The notes under the pieces are model-generated. The model was not told the DNA's origin. It saw only the letters and a list, made by a program, of their open reading frames with translations, and ran no database searches. From contig VWZP01010364.1 in NCBI GenBank assembly GCA_013396995.1, forward strand, positions 1-64,000: a stretch of DNA of 64,000 nt, written 5' to 3'. This stretch comes from Dicaeum eximium (taxonomy: Eukaryota; Chordata; Aves; Passeriformes; Dicaeidae). The position numbers were made by a program, and so were the translations under genes. This document shows positions 1 to 10,776 of this stretch, piece after piece. Each line of letters begins with the position of its first letter. Position 1 is the stretch's first letter.

Positions 1-190
1 GAGATAGGGGGGACCGTGCGGGACAACCGGACCAGGTGTGGGATCGCGGGGGCAGGTGCGGGCCGGGTGCAGAATCACTGAGTCAGGCACGGGACAGCGG
101 AGCCGGCGGGTCCGGGTACGGGACGTCCGGGCAAGGTGGGAAACCGCGGAGCCGGGTGGGGACCCTGAGCTGGGTGCGGGACCGGGGGCG
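1..190. repeat. Degenerate GC-rich tandem repeat
   Basis: Motifs of the type GTGCGGGAC / GTGTGGGATC / GTACGGGAC recur about every 20-30 bases. It looks like a worn minisatellite in the GC-rich upstream flank or 5'UTR intron of the Kelch gene. The unit is imperfect, so copy number is uncertain. Confidence 0.4.
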
Positions 191-400
191 CTCTGCACAT
201 CGCCCCCTCCCCGGTGCTCCGTGAGGCCGGCGGGGCCGTGCGCTGCACAGGTGTTTGCTCCGGGAGCTCCCGGTGCCCCGGGGCTGCGGGACGGCCCCAC
301 CGCGCTCCCGCTACCGGCCGGTACCGGCTCCTCTCCGCGGCCGTGCCGGGCCGGTACCGGCCCGCGCTGCCCGTGCTGACTCGCCGGTTTTGCCCCGCAG
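191..400 (+). other. GC-rich 5' flank and 3' end of the Kelch gene 5'UTR intron
   Basis: The segment is CpG-dense and ends in a good 3' splice site, pyrimidine-rich sequence then CCCCGCAG, with exon sequence from 401. ENC-family genes typically carry an intronless coding exon preceded by a spliced 5'UTR exon, which fits. The first exon would lie left of the window. Confidence 0.5.
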
Positions 401-415
401 AGCGACCTCAGCGCT

Positions 416-2185
416 ATGTCCGTCAGCAGCCACGAGAACCGGAAATCCCGCTCGAGCTCCGGCTCCATGAACATCCACCTCTTCCACAAACCGGGCCACG
501 CCGACAGCCTCCTGACCCAGCTGAACCTGCTCCGCCAGCAGAACCTCTTCACCGACGTGGTGCTGCGGGCGGGGAACCGGAGCTTCCCCTGCCACCGCGC
601 CGTCCTGGCCGCCTGCAGCCGCTACTTCAACGCCATGTTCAGCGGGGGCCTGAAGGAGAGCAGAGACGCCGAGGTCAACTTCCACGACTCGCTGCACCCC
701 GAGGTGCTGGAGCTGCTGCTGGACTACGCTTACTCGGCCCGGGTGCTGATCAACGAGGAGAACGCCGAGTCCCTGCTGGAGGCCGGGGACATGCTGCAGT
801 TCCAGGATATTCGGGATGCTTCGGCTGACTTTCTGGAGAAGAATCTCTACGCTGGGAATTGCCTGAACATGCTGCTGCTGTCCGATGCCCACTGCTGCGA
901 GCGGCTGCTGGAGCTGTCCTGGAGGATGGCCTTGGCCAACTTCACCTCGCTCTGCAAGACTGAAGATTTCCTCCGGCTGCCCAAAGACAAGCTGCTGGAG
1001 CTGGTGGAGAGCGAGGAGCTGGAGGTAGAGGATGAGACGCTGGTCTATGAAGCTGTGATAGGCTGGATCCGCTACGATTTGCCCCGACGCCACGAAGTTC
1101 TGCCCGAGCTGCTGCGCTCCGTCCGCCTGGCGCTGCTGCCCGAGTCCTACCTGCGGAAGCAGGTGGCCCGTGAGAAGCTGGTGACCAGCCACAAGCTGGG
1201 CGAGGAGATCGTGGCCGACGCCGTGCGATGCAAAATGAAGATCCTGCAGAACGACGGGCTGGTGACGGGGTGCTGCGCCCGGCCCCGCAAGGTCAGCCAG
1301 GCCCTGCTGCTGCTCGGGGGCCAGACCTTCGTGTGCGACAAGATTTACATGCTGGACCATAAAAGCAGCGAGATCATCCCTCGCGCCGACATCCCCAGCC
1401 CCCGCAAGGAGTGCAGCGCCTGCGCCATCGGCTGCAAGGTCTACATCACCGGCGGCAAGGGCTCCGAGAACGGCGCTTCCAGGGACGTCTGGGTGTACGA
1501 CACCCTCCACGACGAGTGGGCCAAAGCTGCTCCCATGCTGGTGGCGCGGTTTGGCCACGGCTCCGCCGAGCTGGACCACTGCCTGTACGTGGTGGGGGGT
1601 CACACGGCCATGAGCGGGGCCTTCCCGGCCTCTCCCTCGGTGTCCCTCAAGCAAGTGGAGCACTACGACCCTCAGCTGGACAAGTGGTCGCTGGTGGCTC
1701 CTCTCCGGGAAGGCGTGAGCAACGCCGCCGTGGTGGGAGCCAAGATGAAGCTGTTTGTTTTTGGGGGCACCAGCGCCAACCAGAACAAGCTGCCCAAAGT
1801 GCAGTGCTTCGACCCCTGCCAGAACCGCTGGACGGTGCCCGCCAGCTGCCCCCAGCCCTGGCGCTACACGGCCGCCGCCGTGGTGGGCAGCCACGTCATC
1901 GTCATCGGCGGGGACACGGAGTTCTCGGCCAGCTCTGCCTACCGCTTCCACAGCGACACCTTCCAGTGGTCCAAGTTTGGGGATGTCACGGCCAAGTGCA
2001 TCAGCTGCCGCGCTGTCACCTCGGGGAACAGGCTCTACGTGGTGGGGGGCTACTGCGGGGCTCAGCGCTGCAAAACCCTGGACTGCTACGACCCCTCGTC
2101 CGACACGTGGAGCAGCGTCACCACGGTGCCTTACTCCCTCATCCCCACCGCCTTCGTCAGCACCTGGAAGTACCTGTCAGCCTGA
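416..2185 (+). CDS. ENC-family BTB-BACK-Kelch protein (ENC1/KLHL37-like, probable ENC3)
   Basis: Complete 589-residue ORF in one exon, the usual length for ENC1 and KLHL25 (ENC2). The N-terminus MSVSSHENRKSRSS and the C-terminus PYSLIPTAFVSTWKYL are family hallmarks. A BTB domain (about residues 40-145, FTDVVL..FPCHRAVLAACSRYF) is followed by a BACK domain (about 150-255, with LPELLRSVRLALLP) and six Kelch blades (about 295-580, repeated GG and Y..W motifs such as CLYVVGGH and KLFVFGG). Family role: dimeric substrate adaptor of CUL3-RING ubiquitin ligases, actin-associated in neural tissue. The ATG lies 16 bases after the splice acceptor at 400. The protein resembles ENC1 more than KLHL25, but it differs from ENC1 at many positions, whereas true avian ENC1 should be nearly identical to mammalian ENC1. 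The third subtype, ENC3, is therefore my best guess. It converges with ARHGEF18. Confidence 0.9.
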   Translation: MSVSSHENRKSRSSSGSMNIHLFHKPGHADSLLTQLNLLRQQNLFTDVVLRAGNRSFPCHRAVLAACSRYFNAMFSGGLKESRDAEVNFHDSLHPEVLELLLDYAYSARVLINEENAESLLEAGDMLQFQDIRDASADFLEKNLYAGNCLNMLLLSDAHCCERLLELSWRMALANFTSLCKTEDFLRLPKDKLLELVESEELEVEDETLVYEAVIGWIRYDLPRRHEVLPELLRSVRLALLPESYLRKQVAREKLVTSHKLGEEIVADAVRCKMKILQNDGLVTGCCARPRKVSQALLLLGGQTFVCDKIYMLDHKSSEIIPRADIPSPRKECSACAIGCKVYITGGKGSENGASRDVWVYDTLHDEWAKAAPMLVARFGHGSAELDHCLYVVGGHTAMSGAFPASPSVSLKQVEHYDPQLDKWSLVAPLREGVSNAAVVGAKMKLFVFGGTSANQNKLPKVQCFDPCQNRWTVPASCPQPWRYTAAAVVGSHVIVIGGDTEFSASSAYRFHSDTFQWSKFGDVTAKCISCRAVTSGNRLYVVGGYCGAQRCKTLDCYDPSSDTWSSVTTVPYSLIPTAFVSTWKYLSA

Positions 2186-3660
2186 GCGTGGCAAGGGACC
2201 TGAAGGTAAATAGCTGTGGGTCAACCAGAGCTCCTCTGTATCAGGTTAAAACTTGAGGGGTACAGGCTTGTGGCTCAGAACTGGAGTTGTGTCCTAGAGA
2301 ACAGCCTTGTGTGAACATCAGCTCCAAAACTTCCAGGCTGGTATTGTGGGATCTAAAACCCCTGCAGGAGGGGGAAGGTCTCTGTAGGTGCTGAAACGCT
2401 GCAGGGAGAAGATCAGTATAAATAACAAGACTCTTAACCTGGCGTCTTGGCCTGGGCAAAGATTTTGGGGAATGCTGTGTGCGAGGATTGGGTGTCGTCC
2501 CTGGGTCAGGAGGCTGGAGGAGTCGATGTTTTTGCAGGCAGGCTGTCTGCAGGAGCTGGGACAGACCCTGTGGTGCCACCGGGTCCCGCTGCTGCTTTTA
2601 GCACAGCCTCCTCCTCCTGGTGCCACGCTTAATCTGCCAGTGGCACCCAAATGTCTTGTGGGACGCCAGGGCTGTGAGCTGGTGCCAGAACAAGATTATA
2701 GCTGGGATTTAGTCCCAGAATGGTGGGTAATTGCATTTATAAGACAAGCCTTGTCTATGTATAAACACAGGGTTTCTCTGCTTCTAATTATTCCCTGGTG
2801 TCCCTTTCATGCCATTGCTTTTCTGCTACACAGAGATTGACTTTCAACATTTGCAACTGGAATTAAACCTCTCTAAAGGCTTTTGGCAGAAACTATGCCA
2901 GTGAATCACAGACCCTGCAGGGTTTTCCTTTTCTCCTTGCAAGTCGTACTGGCTAAATAAAATTATTTACTGTAATAAAATATCCAGTGATACCTTTAGA
3001 AAATTTCTGGCTGTAGAGGCAAATCAGCAGGCATTGCTGGGATTTCTTTAGGATTTGAGGCCTGAGGAGTGGGGATGGGGTTGCTGTGCCCTGGTCTCAC
3101 AATACTCTGCTCTGTACCACAGGCTTCACACCTGATTTTGCCAAGAGCCTGCCCTGACTGAGGATCCAGATGGAGCGCAGGCAGCAGGAGCACCTCCTCC
3201 CACCTGGCAGTCTGTGAGCTGGGAGCCAGCATGGAGCCCATCAGCACCAGCAGGGCTCAAGGCAACAAGGTTTTGGCTTTGAATTGTTCTGCAAATCCAT
3301 CCCCTTGGTCAGGCCAGGGAGGGGACAGGCACGGAGGGACCTCCTTGGGCTGACAGCTTGTGCTGTCCCTTGGGACAGCAAAAGGTTTCCAAGTTTTCTC
3401 CTAACTTGTGTGATCTCAGAGCAGGAACCAGAGGGATTATTTTGGTTTCAGTGATGCTAGAAAGGATAAAGGACACTCCTGACCAGCTGCAGGACTGCAC
3501 TGCTGGGACTCACAGCACCCAAGCAGTAGCCTGGAATATCAGAACCATTGGCTGGTTCTGTACATTTATTTCTTTTTTATACAGCAGTTTTGTGTGTTTA
3601 TTACTCAGCCTGGAGCTGCTTCAATAAATCTGAATAAAATCCGTGTCCCTTGGCTGTTCT
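2186..3660 (+). other. 3'UTR of the ENC-family gene
   Basis: Non-coding sequence follows the TGA and is free of recognisable repeats. AATAAA hexamers occur at 2956, 2974, 3623 and 3633. The last pair is followed by GT-rich sequence, so the main 3' end is probably near 3650-3665, with a possible shorter form ending near 2995. Confidence 0.55.
3623..3638 (+). terminator. Tandem polyadenylation signals, ENC-family gene
   Basis: Two AATAAA hexamers ten bases apart are followed by a GT/T-rich downstream element (about 3642-3668), the layout of a vertebrate cleavage/polyadenylation site. The earlier pair at 2956-2979 is a likely proximal alternative. Confidence 0.55.
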
Positions 3661-4930
3661 GTGTGCTTAGGGTGCAGGTTTTCCCAGCCCACACTTGAGA
3701 CCATATTTAGTAGAACAGTGAGGAGCATTCCCTGCTGCAGTCCAAATCAAAGGCTCAGATCTTCCTGTATATTTGTAACTGGGGACTGAAGAAAGCTCAG
3801 ATCTCACACTGCCTTCTAGCTTTGAAGGAGACACAAATCTCTTCAAAACTTCAAAGATTAAGGTATTCTCTGCCCTTTCCTGGTCACTCTCCACAGAGTG
3901 GGGTTTCCTCACTATCCAAAAGAATGGGAGAAGGTGCTGCCCCTTCTGTCCCAAAGGGCTGTGTGCTCCAGGCCCTGCTCCAGGTGAGAGGAGGCAGTTC
4001 CTGGGAAAGAAAAGCTCTGTTGAGGAGGTGAGACAGGAACCAGTATGGGCAGAGGAAACAGGCACCAAAGGTACAACCAACTGTCTCACCACAGGAGCAT
4101 GGTTTGGGTGTGATGCATTATTTGAGAATTAAATAAATCAATGTCACTACTCTTCCGAGCTGCTTGCACAGGCAAGAGCTGGCAGGATGGGAAGGAAGGG
4201 AACTGCCCTGCTGCTGGGCACTGGAGCAGGCACATCAACTTCACTTCCACCCCCTTTTCTGCTGCTTTTGCCATTTTCAGCCCCCAGGCTGGGCCTTTTT
4301 TCACGCACCCTTGTTGTGCCCCCTCTCCATCGCTGGCTGAGCCCAACGGGAGCTCGTCAGGCTGCAGGGAGAGGAGCCCACAGCCAGCCTGGAGCACACA
4401 GGAAGACAGACTCATTTTGATGAGAAAAGGCTGCTAAGATCATGGGATCCAGCCATCCAGCAGCTCCCAGCCTGGCTGTGCCTTGCAAGTGGGGAAAGTC
4501 ACAGCACAGGACTCTGCTGGGACCAGCAGCCGTCTGGAAGTGTCTCCAAGCCTGTCATCCAGCCAGGAGCTGCCTCACCTTTGTTACATCCCCAGCTGCT
4601 CCTGAGGGCTGGACAGAGTCCGAGTGTGCTCAGCGAGCTGCAGGAGTGGTTTCATTCATGGCCGTTTGAGCAGCAGCAGCTGTTTTGTTGATGCTGCCAA
4701 GCAATAAACGCTGGCTCCGGGCCACATCCGCCTCCCGCTCCGGGCATGGAGCAGCTTCCAGCAGCACGGCTCCGTCTGCCTGGGTGCTATCTGAGCCAGG
4801 CTGGGGTGTTCTCAGCTGGGGGAACGAGCCCCGGCTCTGCTGCTGCTGCTGCAGCCTTTGCAGGGGCTGGGCATTGTTCCCTCCTTTCAATCCAGCCCCT
4901 CTTCAGGGAAAAGCGGCGCTCCAAGCACAC

Positions 4931-4958
4931 CTGGGCTGGGCTGGGCTGGGCTGGGCTG
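4931..4958. repeat. (CTGGG)5 microsatellite
   Basis: Five uninterrupted CTGGG units precede a GC-rich stretch. Confidence 0.85.
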
Positions 4959-6070
4959 CTCCGCGGTGCTCCCTTCCCTGCTGCCGCCAACCAAGCCAGC
5001 CCGGGCTGCACTGCATCGGTTCATCCTCCTTCACCTGGCAGAGAGCCCCGTGCTGTCCCTCCGGCTCCACCTCCTCCTGGCAGGAACCAGCTCCCAGCTC
5101 CCGGGGTACCCTGGGGAAAACCAGGGAGCTTCACTGGTGCGTGCCTGAGTCGTCCCAACAGACCTGTTCTCCCAGTTTGACATTTCCATGCGTGGATCCA
5201 CTTGCTGCTTCAGTGCCAGGGCCAGCAGGTTCAGGCCAACTGAGCTGTAGGTGAATTAGTTTAGAGGTGAATTTGGTTGCTGGGGTAGAAATCCTCGTGA
5301 ATTAATAGAATTCATTTAGAATCTCAGCATACCTCGAACCTAGACGTGTCCTAGCCCAGAGCCCCACTCTCTGTCTGCACCTCCAGCTGCAGGAGTTAGA
5401 CCCCAGCCCAAAGTCACATCTGGAAGAGGCAACTCACATGGGCATCACGAGGCTCAAAGGCAAAACAGTCAAACGTGACATCCCATAGGATGTTCCTGTC
5501 CTCGCACAAAGCTTAGAAGCCACCACAGCCAGAGAAGTTTGGGATCAGACTGATCCACCTCCCTCCTGGCCACAAGACAGACAGACAGGGTTGATTTTAA
5601 AGGAATTGCTGCTTGGGTTTGTAGGTGCCTTCTGCTCAGCAGCTGCTGCTGCCAGAGCACCAAAACAGCATTGTGGCCTTTCTCCCTTCCAAGCACAGCA
5701 GTAGCTGAGAAATTTCCCTTCCTGGTTAAGATGGGATGTGGATCACGAAAATGTTCTGCAGCACACCCACCTCACATCTATCAGGGAACTGTTACAATGA
5801 TAATTTATGTCAGCCCAGGAAAAACAAAGTTTTAATTACATACAGTGTGGTTTTGTTCATTACTTCCAGTGTTCCAGAAGGGAAAAGGGACATTGCACAC
5901 CTGAAATTCCCTGGCAGATCTGCACTTCATGTGTAGTCATCTGGGATGGCTTCAGGTCTGGCAAGACACTGTGCTCCACACAGAGAAATGACATCAGCTG
6001 CTGCTCTGACACAGGAGAGGCACGTCCACACTGTGCTGTCAGGAGTTTTCATGGTCCTGTGCACAGGGAG

Positions 6071-6350
6071 TCATGGAATGGTTTGGGTGGGAAGGGACCT
6101 TAAAGCTCATCCAGTGCCACCCCTGCCATGGCAGGGACACCTCCCACTGTCCCAGGCTGCTCCAAGCCCTGTCCAGCCTGGCCTTGGGCACTGCCAGGGA
6201 TCCAGGGGCAGCCACAGCTGCTCTGGGCACCCTGTGCCAGGGCCTGCCCACCCTCACAGGAACAATTCCTGCCCAATATCCCATCCATCCCTGCCCTCTG
6301 GCAGTGGAAACCATTCCCTGTGTCCTGGCACTCCAGGCCCTTTTCCAAAG
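6071..6350 (-). mobile_element. CR1 LINE 3' fragment, minus orientation
   Basis: Read on the minus strand this ends in sequence typical of avian CR1 3' ends (GGTCCCTTCCCACCCAAACC then ATTCCATGA). Upstream it carries the GGGCAGGAATTGTTCC and CCTGGCACAGGGTGCCCAGA blocks that recur in the copy near 24.4-24.8 kb. Only the 3' part of the element remains and no coding capacity survives. Borders are approximate. Confidence 0.8.
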
Positions 6351-8618
6351 TCTAGGAGCCCCAGAACAAAGTGCTGCTGCCCTGTCTGAGCCTCCAGTGC
6401 CTGTGACAGTCCCAGAGCTGGGGACCCTGTGTAGCATGCTCCAGCACTGCCAGCTCCAGGAGGCTTTGGCTTTTATCCTCTGCCAGATCCCACGGGCACA
6501 GCAGCAGCAAACAATGTAGGACAGGCCCCACATCCCTCCTCTGCTGAGCCTTGGGCTGGCCCCATCGCTGGGGTGAGAAACGAAACCGGATCACAGGGCT
6601 GAGGAAAGGGAAAGGCAGCAAACAGCACATTCCCACTGATGGAGCACACTGTGGAGCCAACATCCTTTGTGCATGTTTGTCCTCGAGCATCTGCCTCACA
6701 GATGAATCTCAGATGCCGGTATGGGAACCATCGGCCTTGTCTCACCCACATGAAAGAGGGAGGTTTAGCATAAAGCTGGTCATTGCCGATGGCCTCGGCG
6801 TGATTCATCCACAGAAGGAATGTGGTTTGGGTTTCGGGTTAATTAGCTACAGATTGGAGAGGGAGACAAGGCAGGGCGGAGCTGCTGGAACATCGGTGCG
6901 AGCAAGTTACCAGCTCTGAAGGCACCGCCAGTCGTGTCCTGAAGTCACACCCTCCCTGAAATCACACCCTCCGTGTCTCCCAGAGGAGTGACAGCGTTAT
7001 CAGTGCCACTGCCAGCCAAGGTGTTTGCAATCCCCAAGGAATGTCTACCCTGCTGTTGTGGCAAAAAACTGAACATAGCAACACCTACACACCTTTGAAC
7101 ACGGATGGCTGCAGCAGCACCGAACTTCTAACAGATGCAAATTCTGCCCAGGATTTAAACTTGCCTCTGCTGAGCTCTGGGCTGCTGCAGCTGGGCAGTT
7201 CCCAGGGAATCTGTGCTGCAGGGATCCCTCTTGGCCATGTTAACCCTGGATATCCCTGATCCAGGCTCCTCATGTCTTCCGGGAAACAATTCCTATAGGT
7301 CTGACATGAAAACAGCTGCACAGGAGTGCAGGGCAGCTCCTCTTAGCTTCTCTCCTAGACTCTCCCTCCCTACTGTCCCCCACAAAACCACTTTGATTCC
7401 ACTTCTTGCTGCCAAAAAATATTTAGGACTGGACATGGAGTGGCTGGCCTAGCTGTGATGACACAGACACGAGGTCTGGAAGCACAGAGGCAGTGACTGA
7501 TCTCCAGCAGGCACTGTGGCTCAGCTCCCAGGAGCCACAGATGGAAGAAATATTTTCCTAAAAAGAGCACATACAAAAGCTTCTACACAAACTCACTTTG
7601 AGACGTCATTCTCCCACATGACAGCCTGTTAGCTCCCATAAAGACCAGATTTTAAACACTGGTCTGCCTAGAAGTCTTTGATTATTTATGTATGTGGAAA
7701 AGTAGAAAAAGTTTTGTTTTTCCAGTGGAGTTCCAGTTTGTGTCGCAACCCAGATGTCACATGCACTTCACAGGCTGACAAATGCTGGCTGGTTTTACTG
7801 ACTCCTGCACACAAAGGCCCAGGGCCCCCCCAAAGCTGCTTTGATGAGCCCCAAATGCAGTTACAGGCAGGCCACACCGATGGCACTGCCCCCACCCTGG
7901 CTCAGGGTTTTCCTCACCCCTGGCTGCAGTGCAGGGTTCCCATGATAAACCCCTCCCTTTCCCTTGAGAGCACCAATCCACAGCCCAGTTCTCCCACTGT
8001 CTCCCTGGTTTTGCATCTGTTCTCCTCTCTAGAAACGATTGGAGGTTACAGCTCTTAGATTCACTTGCCAGCTGTGCCAGCAGTGGGGATTTCACCAGGA
8101 AACTCAGCCTGCTGCAGCGCTGGGAAGAGCAGCCCCAGCCAGAGGCTATGGGATGGTGCTGGCAGCAAGGGCTGCCAAACTGGCACGAGCACTAGGGAGA
8201 AAGTTTCTATTTTTGTTATCCTTGTTCCAAGTGGGAACCGATACTGCCTGGGACAGAGCCAGGCATGTCTCAGGCTGGCACCATGCAAAGCACCTCCACG
8301 CTAATGTAAGCAACTTAACCAAGTTCTCTCTCTCTCTCACCAGCAGAGTTCAGATGTTTGGGAGCAGCTGATCTTTCCCTCAGGTGTTCACCTCACTGCC
8401 AAGGGCTGCAGCTATTTGTATTCTGCACTGAACACCTCCCAGGCTCCGTCCTCTCCTTTGGAAAAGCGTTACAGTTTTGTTCCTGTGGCACATTATTTCT
8501 GTCCAGGGTAGAAAATGAGAAGCAATGTGAGAAGTGACAGCTGCTTTGATCTTCATTCAAACAGAAAGCAACAAATAATTATATATATAGAGGCAGACAG
8601 TTTTTAAATGTTCTTTTT

Positions 8619-8624
8619 TTTATT
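8619..8624 (-). terminator. ARHGEF18: Candidate distal polyadenylation signal of ARHGEF18
   Basis: AATAAA on the minus strand, with cleavage expected near 8600. Confidence 0.45.
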
Positions 8625-10770
8625 GCTAGAAGTTGGTTTCAGTCCTATTGCAGCTCTGAAATCCTTCAGTGGAGAAACATTGCAATCATTGTAAAAATCA
8701 TCATTTGGTGTGCTAATATCATGTTTACAATTAATCAAGAGTGCACAATTCAACAGAATATTAACATTTAACCATCAACTTTACAAATAAAATAAAGACT
8801 ACAAAGATGTTGCTACTGCAGTATCAACAGTAAAGGAAATATTTACAATGTTTACACCCTAACGAAAAAACAAAACCAAACTCTTCCCCAACAAAATGGT
8901 CAATTTAACCATGGACCATGATTACTTATTAAATCTTTACAGTGCAAGGTGGGCCTAGAAACCAGACCTAAGACTAAAGAGTGTCAAGAGAGTTCACAGC
9001 TCTGAGTGAGATGCACGCAGTTATGCCAACAGGATCTACACCCATGAGAGATCTCCTTCCGGCTACAGACAGAAATGGAATTTGAAATCAACTTTTCTAA
9101 AGTGCTCCGATTTCTTTCAGTACAAAAATATAAAAAACTGATTTATAAACATGGCACAAATGTTATGAACCAGAGCTCGCACACGTGCTGTTTGAAGAGG
9201 AAGGTGCTGATGGTGGAGGATGAAGTCGCCAGTGGTTACGAAGATGTTGGGTCTGGTCTCGAAGAGAGAGCAGGGGAAAGGCTTTGCTTTTCCTACAGCA
9301 CTTGTGTAACCTGGCATGCAGATCTGTTTCCTGGTAAATGTGAGAACTGCTGGGGAAGACAACAAAATCTCCAAATTCCCTTGCATGGGGGGCACAACAC
9401 ACAGGGACTCCACTGAGCAGCACCGGGGAGCCTCAGCTCCCATTCCGCAGAGTTAGAAGTAAAATGAAATAAGTAGTTTTAACCCTTTCCTAGTTTTAAG
9501 TTTCAACTCTCATTGTAAATGCAAATGACAAACACCAAGCTCCATGTATGCAGAATCATCTGACCACTACTCAGAAAGACAAAACTGCCTGCAAATTATT
9601 TAGAATGACTCCTAGCTGTGCAGGAAGGCGAGTACCTGGATGAGCAAGCATCTCTAGGAACACCAAATCTTCTGCCTCACGCTGGGGGATGATCAGTGAT
9701 CTCAATTCGTGGGACATGCCACAGCTACAATCCACAGACAGCACAGTTAAAAACTAGGGAAGCATCCACAACAAACACAGGGCAGCTGTGCTCAGCACTA
9801 GTGGCCACAGAGGCATCCTCAGCCTGGAACACGGAACCTCCACATTCCAGATGGGAAGAGAAAGAGGAAGCCTCCTTAACACCAGAGTTCAAATTGAAAT
9901 CAGAACCACAGAAACAGCCTCTACATTGCAACATCACAATATTGAAGGACAAACATGCTGATAAATTTTAAGGCTGTGACACCAAGCAAACATGGTGGCA
10001 GTTCAAAGCTCGTGCTGGCATTTCCTCCACACCCCAGCTCAGAAAGAAGCCAAAAGGCACCTGGGAGGCACAGAATTTTGAACTGTCTAATCTTCAGAAA
10101 TCACTTAAAAGTAAAGTCTTATCTGAAGCGATCAAAAAGTCCAATAGGAAGGATGTGACTTAGAATCAGAAGCAGGTTACTTAGCCCAGGACACAGCAGT
10201 ACTTTGCAACCTGATTAACCTAGAAGAGTTATTTTTCTAGGAACAAGATTTGAGTGAAGAGTCCAAAACCAGTTCACTCAACTGGAGTGATTTGTTAACA
10301 ATTCCACAGATTCAGTTTTGCACAAGTGAAGAGACCCATGATTCATTTAAAGAAAGTCATATTCATTAAAAGAAAATAATTCACGTGCTTCCCTCAGCCT
10401 TCTATGGATCCCCTGCCCACACTCTGGTAGCAATGAGGTATCACAGCACCTGCTAATTCCAAAACATTCTCCAGGCTGACCCAGGTGACAGAAGACACTG
10501 TCTCTGCCCAGGGTGCAAACAGGTTTCATCAAGGCAGCTGCAGCCAGACGTGCACTGAGGACAGAGAATGACTTCTAAGGTAATTTCTCAGTTAGACTGA
10601 AGACCCATATTCCAAGGAGCTTTTGGAGTTTGAGCCAACAGCCTGGCCTGTCATAGGCCTGAGTCCATTTGTTAACAGCCAAAACTTATTTCAAGCACTG
10701 CTGACAAGAAGTATTAAAAAAGTTAACGCTTAAGTTAAAACATTAAAAAAAATGGGACCTCACTGCAGAC

Positions 10771-10776
10771 TTTATT
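10771..10776 (-). terminator. ARHGEF18: Candidate proximal polyadenylation signal of ARHGEF18
   Basis: AATAAA on the minus strand, about 2.57 kb after the stop codon, followed by a T-rich tract near 10743-10752. Use of this site would give a 3'UTR roughly half as long. Confidence 0.35.

Larger units (their letters stand above)
3661..8599. other. Intergenic region between two convergent genes
   Basis: No ORF here has family resemblance or plausible splice structure. Contents: a pentanucleotide microsatellite at 4931, a reverse-oriented CR1 fragment at about 6071-6350, and otherwise unremarkable sequence. Confidence 0.5.

Noticed and set aside
311..1951. 546-codon open frame on the minus strand opposite the ENC-family CDS
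   Set aside because: It is a shadow of GC-rich codon usage in the + strand gene. It has no domain resemblance and its boundaries ignore the gene's exon.
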